Source of the DNA: Spirometra erinaceieuropaei
Lineage: Eukaryota; Platyhelminthes; Cestoda; Diphyllobothriidea; Diphyllobothriidae
DNA: 64,000 nucleotides
Reading direction: 5' to 3'
Assembly (NCBI GenBank): GCA_902702965.1
Contig: CACRXP010000001.1
Location: forward strand, 4,774,195-4,838,194
Numbering within the stretch: position 1 is the stretch's first letter; each line of letters opens with the position of its first letter. Below are positions 58,285-64,000 of the stretch, piece after piece. Both the position numbers and the translations under genes were made by a program. Below the pieces are notes generated by a model. It did no database searches, was not told where the DNA came from, and worked only from the letters and a program-made list of their open reading frames with translations.

Positions 58285-60380
58285 CAGTCAGTGTATTTGA
58301 GGGAAATAGGCTTACGCCTTTGAACTCCCTATTTGTACATAAAAAATCGATAACCAAGCAAAAATGTGAAAAATTACAGCATTAAGTGAATGCATACATT
58401 AATTCACATATGTCACTGGTCACATGGCTAAAAAGTCACATAGTCCGCTTGTTGCTGCAGCATATATCTGTCAAGGCGACATTTAAATGTCTCCACAGAT
58501 TGAGACATAACAACCGTCTCGGGCAGGTTATTCCACGGTTTTACGACACGGTTGGAGAAGAAATATTTTTTCACATTCAGTCTACCCTGTGGCACACGTA
58601 GCTTGAAGGGATGTCCCCGGAGGTGAGTTGTAGTGGCGAGTTGGAAAAATTCATCGCGCCGAAGGGCACAATCCTAGCCGCGCACGATACGGAAAGTTTG
58701 TATCATGTCTTCGCGCAACTGTCTATAGCTCAGAGGATAGAGATTAAGGTTAGTTAAGCGGATTTCGTATGGCAGTGCACTTTGACCTCTTATTAATTTT
58801 GTTGCTCGTCTCTGCACCCTTTCCAGCAGATCGTAATCCTGATGCGTCCACGGTCTCCAGGCCTGCATTGCATATTCGAAAAGGGGCCTTATAAACGTGC
58901 CGAAGACTTTGGTAAAGCAGTCTTCATCGAAAACTACGAATGCCCGCTTGATGGCATATAGCATTGAGGTTGCGGCCTTGGCCGCCTTACAGCATTGTGT
59001 AGAAGGCTTTAGGCTGTCTGCAACCCAAACTTCGAGATCTTTCTGAGTTTCTGCTTCTCGGAGTGGCATTCCGTTCAGATGGTATTGCCGCGTACTAGGG
59101 GTCTGATTTCCGAGGCGCATAATGGTGCATTTGTTCAAATTGAAGGACAAGAGCCATCTGCGGGACCACTCGTCCAATCGACAAAGATTTTCTTGGAAGG
59201 TGGTCTCATCGGCAGCATTCTGAATGGCTTTCCAGATTTTTATGTCATCCGCAAACATGGCAGCTTCAGGAACCAACAAATGACATTGTAGCATCTCCTC
59301 GTCATGCTCATTTACTCATTTTTAACAGGGTTACATTCGACTGCAGCACTGATATATAGGGCAAATCCGCCACCTCGCCTTTTGGTTCGGTTTCATCTTG
59401 GCCCTCGATAACCATCTAATTGTATTTAGGGGTTTGGGACTACTGGGATGAGCCACGTTTCAGTTAATGTAATAGCATCAGGACGTAATTCGGCCACAAT
59501 TATTTTATGTCCGTCGAGTTTGTCCAAGAGGCTTTGTACATTTCCGTAGAAGAACTTAATTTTATGTAGGCTTTTGCATCGCATTAGTTGCCCGGCCGTG
59601 TGGCCTTCGTCGGTATCACAGGCTTTCTCCAAAGACGTGTTTTTTGTCGTCTCACCATCGCTCTGTTCATTATTACTAGTTCCTTCTCTCCTTGTTCTTT
59701 CGAGGTCGCCAGCTATGCCTTCAGAGCTCTTCATTTCATTCTCTCTTGTACTGAGTAATTCGATTGAAAAAAAGACCTTCGTGGCCAGGGCCTCCTCCTA
59801 ATGCTCATCCAAGAAGAAGATACCTCTAAAACAATTTTTATAGTCTTGAATAATCCATTGGGAAATCATGCTGTCATTAGCGTTTAGTCGGAAAAGCTTC
59901 AGAATCTTAATCGCTTCATTTTCTTTTATTATATCACCCAGGCACTCTTGCAAGATCATGATATCATTAGTTATTCTTCATCTGGGGTTATCGTTGGTTG
60001 ATTCACGGAGTCCATGGACGACTATGCATTGCGATTTGCACACAGCACCTCCGTCCAGCGAGTTTTGTTGGATAATTGGTGTGACCGATGTTGAGACTTC
60101 CCCAGTTTGGGCATCAGTGTTATTTACATGAAGATACGTGAGAGTATGTGCATCCACTCCCACCCTGAGTTCATTCTTATTCGGTCTTGTATTGGTCGAC
60201 GCCCCCCCCCCACATTAAGCTCAGGAGGTGCGCATACTGTCTGGGGACTGTTTAGCTCTTTCGACGGTCCATCTTTATCATTTTAATTGCTGGGCCCTCG
60301 GCTTCCTTTCTAACTTGCCTGACATCTTCTCCATCGGATTTTTGCGACCTTTCTCCATAGTCTTTCCTGCCGACTTCTTC
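58285..60380 (-). pseudogene. CR1/Jockey-type LINE (family C), internally deleted
   Basis: From the 5' side on the minus strand, an ORF1-like region (59830-60380) has CKSQCIVVHGLRES and AIKILKLFRLN. Next is the endonuclease start FFYGNVQSLLDKLDGHKII with DAITLTETWLIP (59430-59734). A deletion then joins directly to the RT palm at AAMFADDIKIWKAIQ (59294), followed by a long intact thumb frame (58674-59294: QKDLEVWVADSLKPS, RPLFEYAMQAWRPW). The 3' noncoding part ends near 58285. Loss of most of the endonuclease and the RT fingers makes it inactive. Confidence 0.8.
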
Positions 60381-61310
60381 TCATCCTTTACTGATTTTTG
60401 AAGCCTTACGTCACCACTGACAACTGGGGTCTGACACTGCTTATGAAGAGTGTCTCACGCTCTACTCATGCCTCTACAAGCGTTAGACATTTCACGGACG
60501 GGTCTGTCCAACGCCATACCACCTCAACTCATCGCCAAATTCCTGTTGCCTTCATGCGCGAGGGCAATAGGAATACTCACCTGCAGTGCAAGAACACAGA
60601 AAACCTCCTCAACTACAATTATGTGCATTCATATTAATTGTTCGAATCTCATCCAAACGTTAGTAATAAGAGAGATCGGCAGCGCAAGTGCAGATCTCTC
60701 TGTCTAAGACTTCTGAGAAAGGTAATTTAGGCTTGTGCACTAGGAATTTTACATTTGCTCCAGCCCATATTCTAAGGACTGTCTGTCTAAAGGACACATA
60801 ATTTGTCCTGTTGCCTCAGCGTATCCGCAAATATATTTTAAACCTTTCTGCCTAGATGTCATCCATTTGAAATAGCCGATATGCTAGAAATAAAACACAC
60901 ACACGTACCTTGGAGGGGTGAGTGACATTTTACTAAGATATTACTTATGCACTCATCCTATACGTATCGTAATATAAAACCATCATTCTGGCGGGAAAAT
61001 TAATAGCATCCTTGACAACATTTAGTACACGATACACATCCTGCAGTCGAAAATTCCCAGTTGAATTAAGTCCTCTCTTGTAGTGGCTGTGTAGTATCAT
61101 AAGCATGAAAGTGCAGATATTATCAAAGTTACATTGCTTGCAATGAAGATGGACATTCTACATTCTACGCATCCGCTCGGAACATACGATTATGAAGGCT
61201 CAGTGCATCAGCATATGTTAGAATGCTAAGGGATTCTCAGTCAAAGATTTTTTCCAGAATAGATCCAAATGTACAGGTATCGGTGGAAAAAGCAGTTTAA
61301 CCGTCCGACA

Positions 61311-61960
61311 GCGACCATGTGCAGCAAAATCATGCAAGTGAAGGATCGCCTAGACGTGGGTGAACAATCGCGCGGCGTCTATCAGATCCCATGTCGGGAC
61401 AGCCCTCGCCACTACACTGGACAAACCGGACGACGACTTAGCTCACGAATAACGGAGCACAAGCGGGACGGTCCGGAGAGTCGACCCGTTGTCTCAGGTC
61501 GCCACTCACACCCTGGAGGAAGGCCACGAACTCAACTTTGCGAGCACGCGGATAGTGGCGCGGGCCAGCACTAAGACAGGATGAGAACTGTTAGAGGCCT
61601 GGGTGTCTGACACTAACGCTATCAACAGGCGCGTTGACATACCCCCCTGCTATCACGCGCTCCGTTCCCGCGGCCAAGGGGCGAGACCCAATTTCCAGCC
61701 AAGGGTGCACGCAGTCACGCCACCGTGAGACGGCGTGGGACGCCACTTAACGCGAATACCACCCTCTGCACTCATGTCTCTCCCCCCTTCATGGAGTGAC
61801 TACAAAAACCACTCATTTGATGTTGCCTTCTCACAGTCTCTGTCGATGGCCTCCTGTACGAGACCGAAAGCTCAGACTAAAAAACCCACTGTCCCAGAGA
61901 TCGGGTCTTCATCTTCTTTACGGTAATAATAGTGTCCCCTTTTGATTGGTGACAGCATGG
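61311..61960 (+). pseudogene. Penelope-like GIY-YIG domain and 3' region
   Basis: The frame contains RGVYQIPCRDSPRHYTGQT, a clear GVYxIPC-x-x-YxGQT nuclease core, followed by RRLSSRITEHKRDG. Further decayed frames hold SDTNAINRRVDIPPCYHALR, the C-terminal block. Sequence after 61720 matches the Penelope 3' fragment at 14450-14625. The RT is absent. It lies inside the right copy of the segmental duplication but not the left one, so it probably inserted after the duplication. Confidence 0.8.
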
Positions 61961-63511
61961 AGGATCAGATTTTGTGAAATCACAAAGTTCTTCTTTTTGC
62001 GGATCTTTTCCTTAACGCAAATGCTCCCCGGAGAAAGTGACCCCGGGCGTAAACCATGCCTTTGCCCAGTCGCTTTATTATTACCATTAATCTTGACATG
62101 GGTTGGATCACGGGGCGGCGAGTGGGGGAGGACGTTGGGCGATTCAGCGAGGTTGCCTGTTTAAACAAATGTTGAACCCAGGTAAGAATTATCCTGCACT
62201 ACTTAAAACCTCTTTGCACGGTCTGGCATCAATGCTAACTACATGAGTGTATTTTTAAGGTGTTCTTACCTCGTGATGCCCGCATTTGACGGGTTGGCAA
62301 AAGAACATAGGACAAAATGGGCCAATATGTTTTCCGCCTTCATACCTAAGCAGCCTTTTAGGATCACAAAGACTCGGATGCCTTTTTATCTCGGGGACGA
62401 ACCGTGTTGTCGATCACTAGCAATTAACACGCCTGCTTTTCAATTAGTCCGTAGATTCATGCGCGTCACACTGTATGACCGTTTGACCTGCTCAGTTATG
62501 TTCTTGGAAAAGGACACATTGTTTCACTGCTCCCAAGATACCTCGTAAAGGCGCACCACACACAACGGTCATTGACTATCCATGCGACCTGCACTATAGG
62601 GGGACGCGAACCTTGCTATTATAGCCTGTGTGTGACAACATTTCACAATCATGACCGCTCCTGGAATGAGGGTCGAAATTACTGTTTCAAGACAATTTGG
62701 TGTAACCGACGTTCGACCATCGATTCTGACTCTATCCACCGTGCGTTACACAGAAAGATGCAGCAGGTATGATAACGTGCGCACGGATTAATTTATAGCG
62801 ATTTTAGAATAATATTTATAATGATAATGATTGATTTATTGTGATTGTAGAATTGAGCGGCATCTATCGCACTCTATCCTCCCCACTCCCCATATGTAGT
62901 GTAACCAATCAACTTTTCGCCAACCCCAGAAAGGTAGCACCTCATGCCTCTACAAGCGTTAGATATTTCACGGACGGGTCTGTCCAACTCCATACCACCT
63001 CAACTCACAGCCAAATTCAATACGACGGGAGATTTAACATGCCATGTCATCAATGTAGAACTCCGACCAGCGTTGCCACACAGAGCAGTTTATTGGGCGT
63101 CTTGTAGGAAAAAATGGTTTGTCTGAATTACTCAACAGGAGACAGCGTAGAAAAAAGCAATATAATCTGTTTACCAGTCTCGAAGTACAAGGGAGAGCAA
63201 TTTCGGAGATGACAAAAGGAAACATGACCAATACGACAAACGACGAGTCAAACAACGGGGAGGACTCAAACACATCAACAATAATGCAGGTTGGCGGGAG
63301 TGGGTTGGAAAGTAAATAAGAGAAACCAGACGAGCCCAGGCGGGACGGCAGTCGCAGGGGCAGGGGTAGGAGGCATTTAGGCGGGCAGAGGGGGTAGTGG
63401 CTTATGACAGGAAGGTGAATTACAAGCTGAGGTCGCTTCTAGACCGAAGGGAAAAGGCAAAGTGTGTAAACAACAAGGTCTCTTTAAGTAAATACACTAG
63501 TTGCATGTATT

Positions 63512-63531
63512 AGGCGCCGCCGCCGCCGCCT
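63512..63531. repeat. (CCG)n trinucleotide repeat
   Basis: GGCGCCGCCGCCGCCGCC lies about 75 bp before the start of receptor gene 4, just ahead of the TA tract. It is not present before the other copies. Confidence 0.85.
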
Positions 63532-63538
63532 CTAAAAC

Positions 63539-63546
63539 GTATATAT
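63539..63546 (+). promoter_or_regulatory. TA tract, candidate core promoter of receptor gene 4
   Basis: The short GTATATAT run ends 58 bp before the ATG. The leader after it (ACTGCGC, AAGTCGAAAGTTC) matches that of gene 2. Confidence 0.35.
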
Positions 63547-63604
63547 TTCACTGCGCACACATACTGCATCAGTGCCTAAGTCGAAAGTTCTCAGGAGTAG
63601 TACG

Positions 63605-64000
63605 ATGGAGAAGGCCTACTGGAAGTGTCCTGGTACTGCATCACCGAAAGACGCCCTTTTCTTCATTTCTGCCTTCATTAACGCCTTCAGCCTGCTATTA
63701 AATCTCGGTGTGCTGGTGTTCCTCCTTCTATTAAAAGGCAAACCCCTGACATTCCTTATCCAGGTTCGTGCTCTAGTTGGCTCTGTGGTCTTCTACATTT
63801 TCATCAGAACCTGCGACCGCGTAATACCCAGACGCCTCTACCCTTCTGATCCTACCTTGGCTTCGATTTTATGCCACATATGGACGAGCCGATATCTGTT
63901 TATAGTTACATACACATTTACAGCCCTTGTACTGAATTTCACAGTGGGGAACAGAGCAATTCAAATTGTCTGCAGATACCAGCATTCATTCTCCACCTCT
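63605..64000 (+). CDS. Intronless seven-transmembrane receptor, family member 4 (cut by window edge)
   Basis: The frame is open from M-EKAYWKC for all 132 visible codons and leaves the window without a stop. It covers the N-terminus, TM1 to TM3, Cys at TM3 start (ILCHIW) and GNRAIQIVCRYQH. By hand count about 107 of 132 residues equal member 2. Whether the rest is intact cannot be seen. It is part of the inverted duplication and shares its leader and upstream flank with member 2. Confidence 0.75.
   Translation, partial: MEKAYWKCPGTASPKDALFFISAFINAFSLLLNLGVLVFLLLLKGKPLTFLIQVRALVGSVVFYIFIRTCDRVIPRRLYPSDPTLASILCHIWTSRYLFIVTYTFTALVLNFTVGNRAIQIVCRYQHSFSTS

Larger units (their letters stand above)
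60545..64000. repeat. Inverted segmental duplication, right copy
   Basis: It matches 27131-30930 in reverse. The alignment includes the 5' flank and coding part of receptor gene 4, and is interrupted by a Penelope 3' end at 61310-61960 that the left copy lacks. It continues beyond the window. Confidence 0.8.

Noticed and set aside
1..64000. CRISPR array, bacterial operon or phage region
   Set aside because: No regularly spaced short repeats, ribosome binding sites or gene-dense operons are seen; all recognised mobile elements are eukaryotic.

Overview
This window looks like repeat-rich nuclear DNA of an animal, most likely a parasitic flatworm and probably a tapeworm. No prokaryotic gene organisation is visible. 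The repeats are Penelope-like elements with GIY-YIG tails, RTE and CR1/Jockey-type LINEs, a Ty3/Gypsy fragment, Merlin DNA transposons, tRNA-derived SINEs and (TA)n tracts. The organism assignment is inference; no database was searched.

The clearest host genes are four members of one intronless seven-transmembrane receptor family. They lie at 8577-9608 (+), 27131-28165 (-), 40537-41568 (+) and from 63605 (+) past the window edge. Three are complete at 343-344 aa, and the fourth is open over all 132 visible codons, while almost every neighbouring coding fragment is broken. Each gene has a TA-rich tract 50-76 bp before a conserved start (M-[ED]-x-x-Y-W-K-C). The second and fourth sit in an inverted segmental duplication: about 27.1-30.9 kb matches about 60.5-64.0 kb in reverse orientation.

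A second, tentative host gene lies at 45792-46521. A frame-consistent three-exon model gives a 157-aa protein with a signal peptide and a C-terminal half resembling the fibroblast growth factor core. This needs testing.

The rest is mostly mobile DNA. 0-8 kb holds Penelope fragments, a tRNA-derived SINE (SINE-A) and a palindromic pair of a second SINE (SINE-B). 10-18.7 kb holds degenerate telomere-like repeats, an RTE tail, a Penelope element interrupted by a Merlin remnant, a second Merlin copy and a decayed LINE. 20.9-25.7 kb holds an RTE LINE, two long foldback elements and a tandem repeat. 31.6-34.1 kb is a scrambled Ty3/Gypsy remnant. 36.6-38.0 kb is a SINE-A cluster. 41.8-50.7 kb holds three more foldback elements, one nested in a Merlin copy with about 200-bp subterminal repeats. 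51.5-60.4 kb is a pile of minus-strand LINE fragments. 60.5-63.5 kb is the duplicated receptor flank with a Penelope 3' end inserted.

The most unusual item is the foldback family: five copies, four of about 1 kb, almost wholly palindromic, with CAGTAG/CTACTG ends and TA flanks and no transposase, suggesting non-autonomous Tc1/mariner-type elements.
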